DNA of 64,000 nucleotides, from the NCBI GenBank assembly GCA_946499615.1, contig CAMMST010000002.1, forward strand, positions 32,445 through 96,444, read 5' to 3'. The notes beneath the pieces are model-generated. The model did no database searches. It saw only the letters and a list, made by a program, of their open reading frames with translations, and was not told the DNA's origin. This document shows positions 43,922 through 53,294 of this stretch, one piece after another (the first letter of the stretch is position 1; each line of letters opens with the position of its first letter). The translations under genes were made by a program, and so were the position numbers. Source of the stretch: Enterococcus_E cecorum_B (GTDB lineage: Bacteria > Bacillota > Bacilli > Lactobacillales > Enterococcaceae).

Positions 43922-44937
43922 TACTTTTGTTCGAGATCAATGACGGTTTCGCGTTTGATCAATTTATGAGGGACTACCATCCGACCGCTTGTTTGTTGAT
44001 TATCATTGAGCTTATGGATCAAACTTTGGGTCGCCATCTTACCAAGTTCAGCAACATCTACGTCGATACTCGTCAAATAAGGGTGCACGAGGGTTGCAAA
44101 AATCGAGTTATTAAAACTGATAATGGATAAATCATCAGGAACTTGATATTGATAGAGATTTAATAATTGGATAATACGCATCGCAAATAAATCATCAATG
44201 ACCACTAAGGCTGTTGGTTTTTCGATTTTTAAAAGTTCTTCAAAATTGACATAGTCTTCTGGATGTTGAAAAGTCACAGCCGGTTTGACTTCAAGATTGG
44301 CTAACATCATCGCTTTTTGATAACCAAAGTAACGCTCGAAATAAACATTTTCCTGCGTGGTATTGGTTATGAAAAGAATTTTTTGATGATGATGGTTAAT
44401 TAGGTATTCTGTCGCTTGTTTCCCTAATAGTTGGTTATCATTGTCGACATAGGTAATTTTTTGTTCTTGATTATAAGGTTGACCGATTAGAGTAAATGGC
44501 ACATCCTCTTCCATTAAATAGCGAATAATCGGATCGTGATTATCTGAATAAGTCAAAATAAAACCATCGACTTGTTTTTGGCGATGCATTTGTTTGACAT
44601 TTTCTAATAAAGAATCAAAATTTAAGGCCGTTGCAATTGCCACAGTCATACCAGATTGACGAGCTTCTTCATTGATTGTTTCAATTGTTTCTAAATAAAA
44701 AGGGTTGCCTAAGCGTTCCTTGGAGTCTAGTGGAGGTAAGATGATTCCAATAGCATTGGAGACTTGTTTACCAAGATTGCGCGCGGTTAAATTAGGAATA
44801 TATCCCATATCATCCATAATGGCGCGGACTCGTTTTTTTGTTTCTTCCGAGATACTGGGATGATCATTAATCACACGAGAAACGGTCGAAGTTGCCACAC
44901 CCGCTCTTTTCGCCACATCTTTTACTGTAATACTCAT
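43921..44937 (-). CDS. malR: LacI-family maltose operon repressor
   Basis: A 338-residue regulator. The N-terminal helix-turn-helix (ITVKDVAKRAGVATSTVSRVIN) is followed by the hinge (TARNLGKQVSNAIGIILPP) and a periplasmic-binding-like sugar domain. It adjoins maltose phosphorylase, and typical LacI operators flank that gene's promoter (47401-47414, 47506-47519), so MalR is the natural name. A weaker operator-like AGTAACCGTAACT lies 20 bp upstream of its own start (44957-44969), hinting at autoregulation. Confidence 0.88.
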   Translation of the reverse strand: MSITVKDVAKRAGVATSTVSRVINDHPSISEETKKRVRAIMDDMGYIPNLTARNLGKQVSNAIGIILPPLDSKERLGNPFYLETIETINEEARQSGMTVAIATALNFDSLLENVKQMHRQKQVDGFILTYSDNHDPIIRYLMEEDVPFTLIGQPYNQEQKITYVDNDNQLLGKQATEYLINHHHQKILFITNTTQENVYFERYFGYQKAMMLANLEVKPAVTFQHPEDYVNFEELLKIEKPTALVVIDDLFAMRIIQLLNLYQYQVPDDLSIISFNNSIFATLVHPYLTSIDVDVAELGKMATQSLIHKLNDNQQTSGRMVVPHKLIKRETVIDLEQK

Positions 44938-45042
44938 TGTTTTCCTCCCAATTAAAAGTAACCGTAACTATGGTATCAGAAAATATTCTCTTTTTCTAGT
45001 GAAAGAATACATTTGTACGCAACATTTGCATAAAAACAAGAA

Positions 45043-45075
45043 AAGACGGTGCCCCAGAGAAGGTGCATCCGTCTT
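45043..45075 (-). terminator. malP terminator
   Basis: Read on the minus strand, AAGACGG and CCGTCTT with TGC/GCA inside form the stem, followed by TTCTTG; modest T-run. Confidence 0.65.
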
Positions 45076-45096
45076 AGTGTCTGGTTGCAATTGATT

Positions 45097-47361
45097 TTAG
45101 TTTAACGCAACAGTAATTTTATCGGTTAATTCATAATCTTTATCATAAAGTTTTAGACTTAAAGCATCGCCACTTAATTTTTCAACAGTAACTGCTTCTT
45201 TATCGACATTAATCGCTAATAAACGTCCACGGTAGTTAATGTGGAAGGCATAGTCGCTCCATGATTGTGGCACAAATGGGGCAAAGCTTAATGTTTCGTT
45301 GGCTGTCTTCATTTGGGCAAATCCTTGAACGATACCTAACCAGCTACCAGTCATAGAAGTAATGTGTAAGCCGTCTTCAGTATCATTGTTGTAGTTATCC
45401 AAATCTAGACGAGCTGTACGTTCATACATTTCGACTGCTTTTTCTTCCATGCCTAGTTCAGCAGCTAAGATTGCGTGAATACATGCTGAAAGAGAAGATT
45501 CATGGACAGTCATTGGTTCATAGAAGTTAAAGTTGTTGCGTTTTTGTTCTAAAGTAAATTGATCCTCAAAGAAGTAAATTCCTTGTAAAACGTCGGCTTG
45601 TTTAATGAAGCAAGAACGTAAAATCTTATCCCATGACCAATTTTGGTTCAATGGTAAGTCTGATTTGTCTAAGCTAGAAACTGGACGTAAATCTTTATCT
45701 AAGAAAGTATCATGTTGAACAAAGACATCTAATTCTTCATCGTAAGGGAAATACATTTTTTCGATGATATCTTCCCATTTTGCTTGTTCGTCTTCAGAGA
45801 TTTCTAAGGTTGCTTGATCTTGGAAACGACGATAACTTTCTAAGGTATATTTTAGAACCCAACGTGCGATGTAGTTGGTATACCAGTTGTTGTTAATATT
45901 GTTTTCGTATTCGTTTGGACCAGTAACCCCGTGAATCATGTACTTATCATTGCGTTTAGAATAGTGCACACGGTCAGCCCAGAAGCGTGCAATTCCTGTT
46001 AATACTTCTAAACCTTCTTTAGCAAGATAAGTTGTGTCGCCAGTATAGTTCGTATAGTTGTAAATCGCATAAGCAATCGCGCCATTACGATGGATTTCTT
46101 CAAAAGTGATTTCCCACTCATTATGACATTCTACCCCTGTGAACGTAACCATTGGATAAAGCGCACCAGCTAAACCTTGTTGACGGGCGTTGTGATAAGC
46201 TTGTGGTAACTGATTATGACGATATTTCAATAAGCTACGAGTCACGCTTGGATCAGCTAAAGATAAGTATAATGGTACGGCATAAGCTTCTGTATCCCAG
46301 TAAGTTGCACCACCATATTTTTCACCAGTAAAGCCTTTAGGACCAATATTTAAGCGTTCATCTTCACCGTAGTAGGTAGAGAATAATTGGAATAAGTTAA
46401 AGCGAATACCTTGTTGAGCAGCATCATCGCCATTAATCACGACATCGGCTAATTCCCAACGTTTTTGCCATGCTTGAGCTTGTTCGGCTTTTAAGGCTTC
46501 ATAGTCATTCCCAAAAGCAGCATACAATTCAGCAACTTTAGCTACTTGTTCGTCTTCTTCAACATCACGACTGGTTACGATGACTACTTCTTTTTCAAAA
46601 GTAAAGCTTTCTCCTTGTTTTTTGTTAAAGACAAATTGATTGCTGATCATTAAAGGTGCTTCTAAGCTTGCTTCACTTTCAAAGTTGTGTTTCATTGCAG
46701 AAGTGACAGTGAATTGTGGGACACCAAATGGATTAGCGATCGTGCGGGCAGTGACATAACTAAAGCCATCTGTTTCTCCTTGTGCAACTTCTTCCCAGAA
46801 ATGTTCATCATAGTTACTGTCTTCATTGGTTACATTATTGTCCAAGCTAGAATTAATTTGAATGGTTGCTTCTCCTTCAAGTACAGTTGCTGTTAGACGG
46901 ATAAAAGCTAATTCTTTTTTCACGATACTTAAGAAACGCTCAAATTCAAAACGAACTTTACAATCGTCAAAAGCTACAACGAATGAACGAGATAATAGAC
47001 CGTTTTGCATGTCTAATTCCATTTTGAAGTCTTGCGGATCAAGTTGAGCTAAATCTAATACTTGACCATTAACTAAGATTTCAAGGCTTAAGAAGTTCAC
47101 TGCATTAATGACTTTCCCGAAATATTCAGGATAACCATTTTTCCACCAACCTACACGCGTTTTATCCGGGAACCAAACCCCAGCAATATAAGTTCCTTGA
47201 TGGTGGTCTGCGCTATAAGTTTCTTCAAAGTTTCCGCGCATCCCCATGTAGCCATTACCGATACTAGTTAGCGATTCTTGTAGTCGGCGATTTTCTTTAT
47301 CTAATTTTGTTGTGCGAATTTTCCATGGATCAATTTCAAATAATCGTTTAATTTGTTTCAT
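45097..47361 (-). CDS. malP: Maltose phosphorylase, GH65
   Basis: A 754-residue GH65 phosphorylase splitting maltose (or, in some systems, maltose-6'-phosphate) with phosphate into glucose (or glucose-6-P) and beta-glucose-1-P. Family features: GYMGMRGNFEET near the N terminus, WDTEAYAVPLYLS, FTGVECHNEWEITFEEIHRN read in pieces, and the acid catalyst Glu in GVTGPNEYENN. Full length. AGGAG stands before the ATG. Transcribed from a promoter overlapped by a LacI-type operator. beta-Glucose-1-P needs a beta-phosphoglucomutase, which is not obvious nearby. Confidence 0.95.
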   Translation of the reverse strand: MKQIKRLFEIDPWKIRTTKLDKENRRLQESLTSIGNGYMGMRGNFEETYSADHHQGTYIAGVWFPDKTRVGWWKNGYPEYFGKVINAVNFLSLEILVNGQVLDLAQLDPQDFKMELDMQNGLLSRSFVVAFDDCKVRFEFERFLSIVKKELAFIRLTATVLEGEATIQINSSLDNNVTNEDSNYDEHFWEEVAQGETDGFSYVTARTIANPFGVPQFTVTSAMKHNFESEASLEAPLMISNQFVFNKKQGESFTFEKEVVIVTSRDVEEDEQVAKVAELYAAFGNDYEALKAEQAQAWQKRWELADVVINGDDAAQQGIRFNLFQLFSTYYGEDERLNIGPKGFTGEKYGGATYWDTEAYAVPLYLSLADPSVTRSLLKYRHNQLPQAYHNARQQGLAGALYPMVTFTGVECHNEWEITFEEIHRNGAIAYAIYNYTNYTGDTTYLAKEGLEVLTGIARFWADRVHYSKRNDKYMIHGVTGPNEYENNINNNWYTNYIARWVLKYTLESYRRFQDQATLEISEDEQAKWEDIIEKMYFPYDEELDVFVQHDTFLDKDLRPVSSLDKSDLPLNQNWSWDKILRSCFIKQADVLQGIYFFEDQFTLEQKRNNFNFYEPMTVHESSLSACIHAILAAELGMEEKAVEMYERTARLDLDNYNNDTEDGLHITSMTGSWLGIVQGFAQMKTANETLSFAPFVPQSWSDYAFHINYRGRLLAINVDKEAVTVEKLSGDALSLKLYDKDYELTDKITVALN

Positions 47362-47392
47362 GATATACTCCTCCGTTTATTAAGTCACCTAT

Positions 47393-47422
47393 ATTTTAAA
47401 CGCAAACGGTTGCGCAAGTCAA
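47393..47422 (-). promoter_or_regulatory. malP promoter with LacI-type operator
   Basis: On the minus strand, -35 TTGACT (47417-47422), an 18-bp spacer and -10 TAAAAT (47393-47398). The palindrome CGCAAACGGTTGCG (47401-47414) fills the spacer and fits the LacI-family core GCAANCGNTTGC closely. Confidence 0.8.
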
Positions 47423-47473
47423 GTTGAAATTGCAAAAAAATGAAAAAAATATTTTTGGGGTAAATATCAAGGA

Positions 47474-47519
47474 TTGACAATGCTTAAATTGGTGATTAAT
47501 TGTTTGGAAATCGGTTGCG
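47474..47519 (+). promoter_or_regulatory. Promoter and second LacI-type operator before the HAD gene
   Basis: -35 TTGACA (47474-47479) with a weak -10 17 bp later (TAATTG). GGAAATCGGTTGCG (47506-47519) shares the CGGTTGCG half-site of the malP operator. Together they suggest the divergent HAD gene belongs to the same regulon. Confidence 0.6.
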
Positions 47520-47597
47520 TTTTCAAGTTTGATTGTTTTGCAAAAGTTGTTTGTGATAGACTGAGTATGTAGATGAGTGGAGGAAGGAAGCGAGAAT

Positions 47598-48245
47598 ATG
47601 CAAACAGTGATTTTTGATATGGATGGAGTATTAGTAGACTCTGAATATACCTTTTTTAAGAGTAAGTCTGATATGTTAGCTGAGGCGGGTCATCCAGTAG
47701 AAACGAGTTATCATTACCAGTTTATGGGCACGACTTTTACCTTTATGTGGGAAGAAATGAAAAAAGAATTTGACCTACCAAAATCAGTGGATGAATATAT
47801 TCAAGAGATGAATCAACGCCGCAAAGCTATTTTTCAAGAAACTGGGGTCAAACCAATCAAAGGAGCAGTGGCATTAGTCAAGGCGTTGCATCAGGCAGGG
47901 TTTAAGTTGGCAGTAGCTTCAGCATCACCTAGAAATGAGATTAAACAATATCTCACTGAACTAGGGATTATCGATTGTTTTAGTGCCTATGTGAGCGCTG
48001 ATGAAGTCGAACATGGTAAGCCTGCTCCGGATGTCTTTTTAGAAGCGGCTAAACGTATTGCGCGCAATCCTAGTGAGTGTATTGTTTTTGAAGATACGAA
48101 AAATGGCAGTCGCGCAGCTAAAAATGCTGGGATGTATACGATTGGTTTTGCAAATCCCGAATACCCTAAACAAGATTTATCAGCCGCCGATAAGATAGTG
48201 ACAGATTATCAACAGGTGGATATTCAACATTTATTAACATTGTAA
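47598..48245 (+). CDS. HAD-family phosphatase/mutase
   Basis: A 215-residue HAD subfamily IA protein. Nucleophile motif FDMDGVLVDSE (both Asp present), motif II VASAS, motif III Lys in HGKPAPDVF and motif IV VFEDTKNGSRAAKNAG. It lies divergent to malP behind a LacI-type operator, where enterococci often have beta-phosphoglucomutase. The cap region (MGTTFTFMWEEM) does not look like PgmB to me. It may be a sugar-phosphate phosphatase or a divergent mutase. ATG 47598 follows GGAGGAAGGAAG. Confidence 0.85.
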   Translation: MQTVIFDMDGVLVDSEYTFFKSKSDMLAEAGHPVETSYHYQFMGTTFTFMWEEMKKEFDLPKSVDEYIQEMNQRRKAIFQETGVKPIKGAVALVKALHQAGFKLAVASASPRNEIKQYLTELGIIDCFSAYVSADEVEHGKPAPDVFLEAAKRIARNPSECIVFEDTKNGSRAAKNAGMYTIGFANPEYPKQDLSAADKIVTDYQQVDIQHLLTL

Positions 48246-48249
48246 AAAA

Positions 48250-48289
48250 ACTCGTACAACCAGTCTGTCTGGGCGTACGAGTTTTTTGT
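48250..48289. terminator. Bidirectional terminator between the HAD gene and gatD
   Basis: AACTCGTAC pairs with GTACGAGTT, flanked by A- and T-runs. Confidence 0.88.
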
Positions 48290-48963
48290 TAGTCAAATTG
48301 TTCATTCGGATATTTTTTCTTTAGTGCTGTTAAAATTAAGCGTTTGGCGAGGATTTCATTTCTAGCTAGGATAGGGCCGTGGAAGTAGCTCCCAAAGACG
48401 TTTTTGTAAATCACGCCTTCTGTTTGGTCTTGGCCATTATTGCCTTTTCCTTGGATGACTTTGCCTAGAGGTTTTTCGCCTTTACCTAGGAAGGTCATCC
48501 CATTGTGATTTTCAAAGCCATAATAAGTTTCATCAAATTCCTCATTATAAATCTCGGTATCGCCAATGAAACGATTATTTTCCTGGCTTAATGTATAGTG
48601 ATCGAGTGCACCAATACCTTTAATTTGTTCGCCATGGGCACCGATATAGTAATGTCCAAGTAATTGATACCCACCACAAATGGCTAACATGACCCCATCA
48701 TTTTCAATATAGCGGGTGAGTTCTTCCTTTTTTGTAGGTAAGTCTTCAGCCACGATGACTTGCTCAAAATCTTGCCCACCACCAAAGAAAATTAAATCAA
48801 AATCATCCGCCTTAAATTCTTGATGGATACTGACAATTTCTGTTGTTAAGGTAATGCCCATTTTTTTGGCGACATATTGAAGCATTAATAAATTTCCGTT
48901 ATCGCCATACGTATTGAGGAGGTTTCCGTATAAATGGCAAAGATGTAATTCATAATTAGCCAC
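48289..48963 (-). CDS. gatD: Lipid II isoglutaminyl synthase, glutaminase subunit GatD
   Basis: A 224-residue class I (CobB/CobQ-like) glutamine amidotransferase. The nucleophile is Cys96 in LAICGGYQLLG; the catalytic His is in GSYFHGPIL. It opens with HLCHLYGNLLNTYGDNGN, the family signature. It supplies ammonia to MurT for amidation of D-Glu in lipid II. It overlaps murT by eight bases. Not to be confused with the gat genes of the polyol PTS. Confidence 0.95.
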   Translation of the reverse strand: MANYELHLCHLYGNLLNTYGDNGNLLMLQYVAKKMGITLTTEIVSIHQEFKADDFDLIFFGGGQDFEQVIVAEDLPTKKEELTRYIENDGVMLAICGGYQLLGHYYIGAHGEQIKGIGALDHYTLSQENNRFIGDTEIYNEEFDETYYGFENHNGMTFLGKGEKPLGKVIQGKGNNGQDQTEGVIYKNVFGSYFHGPILARNEILAKRLILTALKKKYPNEQFD

Positions 48964-50308
48964 GATCCATTCCTCCTTTAATGTAGCCTTTTTCAGCTAA
49001 TTTTTTGCGTAATTGTAACACAGCGGTATAGGTTGCTAAGATATAGACATTTTCTGTTGGTAAAGTTGCAATTTGTTCAATGACTTCATCTAGTTCACGG
49101 ACTTCAGTCAGTTTATCTTCTTCAATACCGGCAACCTTTAAGCGTAGGGCCATATCTTTATGTCGTTCGCCACCAGCAATCACTTGAGGAATCGCCATGT
49201 CGGCAAAGGCTTCATGATTGCCATCCCAAATCCAGCTGACGTCAATCCCATCGGCATAGTTCGCATTTAATAGACAAACTAAAGAGAAAGGACGAGGAGC
49301 AAGGCCAATCATATCAATGACTTGGTTTAGCCCAACTGGATTTTTTACTAATACTAGGGTGCATTTTTTATCTTTAATCTGGATAACTTCTTGACGACCA
49401 AAGACTTTTTCATCGTAAGCTAGGCCTTTGCGGATTTTTTCAGGACTGACATGATAATATTCAGCCACCGAACAAGCCGCTAAAGCATTATAAATATTAT
49501 ACATTCCGCCCACTTCAATGCCGTATTCTTCCCCGTCAATCACAAATTTGGCATGCGTATTGCTCATTTCTTTCAAATCGGTTAATTGATAGGTTAATGC
49601 TGGACGTTTGAAATCACAGTTTGGACAGTAATATTTTCCTAGATTGGCATAGGTATTGAGTGTGTAGTGCAAAATATGATGACAATGTGGACAAAGCACG
49701 CCATCCGTATTGTAATGGGCCATCTGTTCCTGATCTGCTTGATGATTAAAGCCATAATAGATTCTAGGATTTACCGTGTCAATCGAGTTAAAGATAGGCG
49801 AATCTCCATTGGCTAAGATGGTCGCTTGTGGAGATTTTGCGGCACCTTCGACAATTAAACGATAAGTGGTATAGATTTCGCCATAACGGTCCATTTGATC
49901 ACGGAAAATATTCGTAAAGACAAAGAGTTCGGGCTTAATATATTCAGTGACTTTACTTAAAGAAGCTTCGTCAATTTCTAGAACGGCAAATTTTTTCTCG
50001 CCTTTTTTCACTTTAGCAGATAAAAAAGTAGAGACGATTCCTTGGACCATATTTGCACCTGTTGGATTGGTTAGAACATGGTCAAATTCTTGTTTTAATA
50101 TATTTACAGTTAAAGCCGTTGTTAACGTTTTGCCATTGGTACCAGTAACGACAACGACTTGATAATCTTTGGCTAAGTAATCTAATATTTGTGGGTCAAT
50201 CTTTAAGGCTAACTTCCCTGGTAAGCTTGAACCACCTTTCATAAATGTCTTTAAAAACCATAAAGAGCTTTTACCGACAGCTGTGGCCAAAAGACTCTTG
50301 ATACTCAT
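48956..50308 (-). CDS. murT: Lipid II isoglutaminyl synthase, Mur ligase subunit MurT
   Basis: A 450-residue Mur ligase-like ATPase. The P-loop is VVTGTNGKTLTT (about residue 55). A four-Cys zinc ribbon, CPHCHHI and YYCPNCDF (about 205-230), interrupts the central domain as in MurT. The C-terminal part is the DUF1727-type domain that contacts GatD. GGAGGA precedes the start. With GatD it amidates the stem peptide and is usually essential in Gram-positive cocci. Confidence 0.95.
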   Translation of the reverse strand: MSIKSLLATAVGKSSLWFLKTFMKGGSSLPGKLALKIDPQILDYLAKDYQVVVVTGTNGKTLTTALTVNILKQEFDHVLTNPTGANMVQGIVSTFLSAKVKKGEKKFAVLEIDEASLSKVTEYIKPELFVFTNIFRDQMDRYGEIYTTYRLIVEGAAKSPQATILANGDSPIFNSIDTVNPRIYYGFNHQADQEQMAHYNTDGVLCPHCHHILHYTLNTYANLGKYYCPNCDFKRPALTYQLTDLKEMSNTHAKFVIDGEEYGIEVGGMYNIYNALAACSVAEYYHVSPEKIRKGLAYDEKVFGRQEVIQIKDKKCTLVLVKNPVGLNQVIDMIGLAPRPFSLVCLLNANYADGIDVSWIWDGNHEAFADMAIPQVIAGGERHKDMALRLKVAGIEEDKLTEVRELDEVIEQIATLPTENVYILATYTAVLQLRKKLAEKGYIKGGMDRG

Positions 50309-50408
50309 AAATCTTCCTCCAATTGTTCAATTAACAGAACTATCATACCATAGAATGTCCCAAAAAGATAATGCGCATGATGGAGTAAGCAAGATTTTAT
50401 AAAAAATA

Positions 50409-50460
50409 AAAAAACTTTGCCTTACTGACTTGTACATCAACAAATCAAATAAGACAAAGG
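50409..50460 (-). terminator. Terminator behind the lrgB remnant
   Basis: On the minus strand, CTTTGTCTTA pairs with TAAGGCAAAG over a long loop and is followed by seven T. It is probably the old terminator of the lrg operon. Confidence 0.7.
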
Positions 50461-50475
50461 AGAGGGAATACGTCA

Positions 50476-50673
50476 TTAAATTCCGATAAATGGGGCAAAG
50501 ATAGGTACGACAACCACCGTCACTAAACCGACGATAACTACGGCGATACTTGCCATGGCTGTTTCGGTTTCGCCTAATTCCATACTTACAGCCACTCCTA
50601 GTGCATGACCAGCTGCGCCTAATGATAGACCTTGAGCAATTTCGTCTTTGATTTTAAAGTAACGTAGCGCCAT
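50476..50673 (-). pseudogene. lrgB: 3' fragment of lrgB (antiholin-like protein)
   Basis: Only the last 65 residues of an LrgB/CidB-type membrane protein remain (complete proteins have about 230). IKDEIAQGLSLGAAGHALG followed by a final hydrophobic helix (AVVIVGLVTVVVVPIFAPF) is the characteristic C-terminal part. A stop codon lies immediately before the first ATG and no ribosome site is seen. lrgA and the rest of lrgB are missing. The intact terminator downstream fits a deletion that removed the 5' end of the operon. Confidence 0.8.
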
Positions 50674-50851
50674 TTATAAGCGTTCATAATCTAACATCTC
50701 TTTTTATTTATGGTAAAAGTTTTTGTCTCATTTGTCTAGCAGTACAGCATTCTTTTAAATTTTTCCCATTTTCTAACTTTTTCCTTTATTCTTTCCATTA
50801 TTTTCGCTACAATACTTATAGTTATGTAGATGTAAATGAGGTGGATAGCTT

Positions 50852-51427
50852 TTGTTAAAATTTTTACGTGAATGGGGCTCGCTTATTTTTATTGTATTAT
50901 TGATTTTGGCCATTCGTCTTTTTGTCTTTGAGCCTGTAACTGTAAAGGGCCATTCGATGGATCCGACTTTAGCAGATGGTCAAAAGTTAATTGTAAGTAA
51001 AGTATTTCAACCAGAACGATTTGATATCATTACGACAGTCGAGCCCAATGATCAAAGTAAAGTAGCCGTCAAGCGTTTGATTGGATTGCCTGGAGATACG
51101 ATTGAATATAAAAATGATCAATTATTGATTAACGGCAAAGCTTATAATGAACCTTATCTAAAAGATTTTAAAGCGAAATTTGCCAAAGATCGTTTGCAAG
51201 AAGAGTATCGCTATTCAACTCAATACCAACAAACAGCAGAGGTAGTTAGTAATTTCACACCAGATTTTTCTGTAAAAGTCCCAACAGGTAAGTATTTCGT
51301 GATGGGGGATAATCGCTTGGTGTCACTGGATAGTCGTGAGTTTGGCTTTATTACTAAAAAATTGATGCGTGGCGAAGTTGTATTACGGTATTTCCCATTT
51401 GATGAGATTTCAACTTTCAAAAACTAA
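50852..51427 (+). CDS. lepB: Signal peptidase I
   Basis: A 191-residue type I signal peptidase with one N-terminal membrane anchor (about residues 9-25). The catalytic dyad is Ser35 in VKGHSMDPT and Lys74 in VAVKRLIGLPGD; box E is FVMGDNRLVSLDSREFG. It cleaves signal peptides from exported proteins. Starts with TTG 50852 about 10 bases after GAGGTGG. -10 TACAAT at 50808-50813. The Asn-Arg-Leu-Val in box E is a small deviation from the more usual NRxxSxDSR spacing but keeps DNR and DSR. Confidence 0.95.
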   Translation: MLKFLREWGSLIFIVLLILAIRLFVFEPVTVKGHSMDPTLADGQKLIVSKVFQPERFDIITTVEPNDQSKVAVKRLIGLPGDTIEYKNDQLLINGKAYNEPYLKDFKAKFAKDRLQEEYRYSTQYQQTAEVVSNFTPDFSVKVPTGKYFVMGDNRLVSLDSREFGFITKKLMRGEVVLRYFPFDEISTFKN

Positions 51428-51605
51428 ATATTTTCAACAGATATCTAATACCAATGAGTCAATCAAAAGGTATTAGATATTTTTTATGGTTAAGATAAGC
51501 GATTGTAGCCTAAATGGCACTTTTCCGACTTTCCTAGTTAGATTAGGTTGCATGAAAGCTAGTATTTCAAGTATAATACTAAAGGAATGTTTGAGGAGTG
51601 AAAAA

Positions 51606-52199
51606 ATGGCCCAATTATTTTTTAAATATGGTGCGATGAATAGTGGAAAATCCATCGAAATTTTAAAAGTCGCGCATAACTATGAAGAGCAAAATAAGCC
51701 AGTCGTACTCATGACTAGTGGTCTAGATACGCGTTCTGGTGTTGGTAATGTTGCTAGTCGGATTGGTTTAGAGCGTACAGCCATTCCAATTTTTGATGAG
51801 ACGGATGTATATGAAACGATTGCCAATTTAGAACAAAAGCCTTATTGTGTATTGATTGATGAAGCGCAATTTTTGAAAAAACATCATGTATTGGCTTTTA
51901 CGCGCGTAGTTGATGAGTTAAATATTCCTGTGATGGCCTTTGGTTTGAAAAATGATTTTCGCAATGAATTATTCGAAGGTTCACAGTATTTATTGCTTTA
52001 TGCCGATAAGATAGAAGAAATGAAGACGATTTGTTGGTTCTGTCATAAAAAAGCAACGATGAATTTACACTATATTGATGGAAAGCCTGTCTATGAAGGA
52101 GACCAAGTACAAATTGGAGGCAATGAAGCGTATTATCCAGTTTGTCGCCATCATTACTTCCATCCTGAAATGAATAGAGAAGTTAACAACGAAAAATAA
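51606..52199 (+). CDS. tdk: Thymidine kinase
   Basis: A 197-residue type II thymidine kinase salvaging thymidine with ATP. The P-loop is YGAMNSGKS, the Walker B-like segment LIDEAQFL, and zinc cysteines stand in CWFCHKKA and VCRHH. ATG 51606 follows GAGGAGTG; the frame reaches back 40 codons to 51486 without family sequence and is not used. tdk-prfA-prmC-ywlC is a conserved Firmicutes order. Confidence 0.95.
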   Translation: MAQLFFKYGAMNSGKSIEILKVAHNYEEQNKPVVLMTSGLDTRSGVGNVASRIGLERTAIPIFDETDVYETIANLEQKPYCVLIDEAQFLKKHHVLAFTRVVDELNIPVMAFGLKNDFRNELFEGSQYLLLYADKIEEMKTICWFCHKKATMNLHYIDGKPVYEGDQVQIGGNEAYYPVCRHHYFHPEMNREVNNEK

Positions 52200-52220
52200 A
52201 AATCAATAAAGGAGAATAAA

Positions 52221-53294
52221 ATGTACGATCAATTACAAGCAATTGAAGACCGTTATGAAGAATTAGGCGAATTATTAAGTGATCCTGAAGTCATTGCGGA
52301 TACTAAGCGTTTTATGGCTTTGTCAAAAGAAGAAGCGAATACTCGCGAAACCGTGGAAACTTACCGCCGTTATAAACAAGTCATGCAAGGAATAAGTGAT
52401 GCAGAAGAAATGCTAGCAGAAAACTTAGATCCTGAAATGACGGAATTAGCTAAAGAAGAATTAGCTGATTTGAAGAAAGAAAAAGAAGAACTAGAAGCAA
52501 AAATCAAAATCTTATTATTACCAAAAGATCCAAACGATGATAAAAACATTATTATGGAGATCCGTGGTGCTGCTGGTGGAGATGAAGCAGCTTTATTTGC
52601 GGGTGATTTATTTAATATGTACCAACGCTATGCTGAATCTCAAGGTTGGAAAGTCGAAGTGATGGATGCGAATATCACAGGTATCGGTGGATATAAAGAA
52701 GTGATTATGATGATTACTGGTGATAATGTCTTCTCTAAATTGAAATACGAATCAGGCGCTCACCGTGTCCAACGCGTGCCATCTACAGAATCTCAAGGTC
52801 GTATTCACACTTCTACTGCAACGGTTGTCGTGATGCCAGAAGCTGAAGAAGTTGAAGTTGAAATTGAAGATAAAGATATTCGCACGGACATTTATCATGC
52901 ATCAGGTGCCGGTGGTCAGCACGTTAACAAGACTGCCTCTGCGGTACGTTTGACTCACATCCCAACTGGAATCGTGGTTGCCATGCAAGATGAACGTTCA
53001 CAGCTAAAAAACCGTGAAAAAGCGATGAAAGTCTTACGTGCGCGTGTCTATGACCAAATGCAACAAGAAGCTCGCAGTGAATATGATGCAAATCGTAAAT
53101 CAGCCGTTGGTACAGGAGATCGTTCTGAACGCATTCGTACTTATAACTTCCCACAAAATCGTGTCACAGATCATCGCATTGGTTTAACGATTCAAAAATT
53201 AGACCAAATTTTATCTGGTAAACTAGATGAAGTCATTGATGCATTAATCGTCTATGATCAAACTTCAAAATTAGAAGAGTTGCAAAATGGGTAA
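52221..53294 (+). CDS. prfA: Peptide chain release factor 1
   Basis: A 357-residue class I release factor for UAA and UAG. The GGQ motif is in HASGAGGQHVNKT, methylated by PrmC encoded next; RVPSTESQGRIHTST precedes it. Full length. AAAGGAG precedes the ATG. Overlaps prmC by eight bases. Confidence 0.97.
   Translation: MYDQLQAIEDRYEELGELLSDPEVIADTKRFMALSKEEANTRETVETYRRYKQVMQGISDAEEMLAENLDPEMTELAKEELADLKKEKEELEAKIKILLLPKDPNDDKNIIMEIRGAAGGDEAALFAGDLFNMYQRYAESQGWKVEVMDANITGIGGYKEVIMMITGDNVFSKLKYESGAHRVQRVPSTESQGRIHTSTATVVVMPEAEEVEVEIEDKDIRTDIYHASGAGGQHVNKTASAVRLTHIPTGIVVAMQDERSQLKNREKAMKVLRARVYDQMQQEARSEYDANRKSAVGTGDRSERIRTYNFPQNRVTDHRIGLTIQKLDQILSGKLDEVIDALIVYDQTSKLEELQNG

Noticed and set aside
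43849..44130. 93-codon plus-strand frame after the dehydrogenase
   Set aside because: It crosses the bidirectional terminator and lies opposite malR, so it is a shadow frame.
51486..51605. N-terminal extension of thymidine kinase
   Set aside because: The extra 40 codons have no family similarity, and a good ribosome site and ATG stand at 51606.
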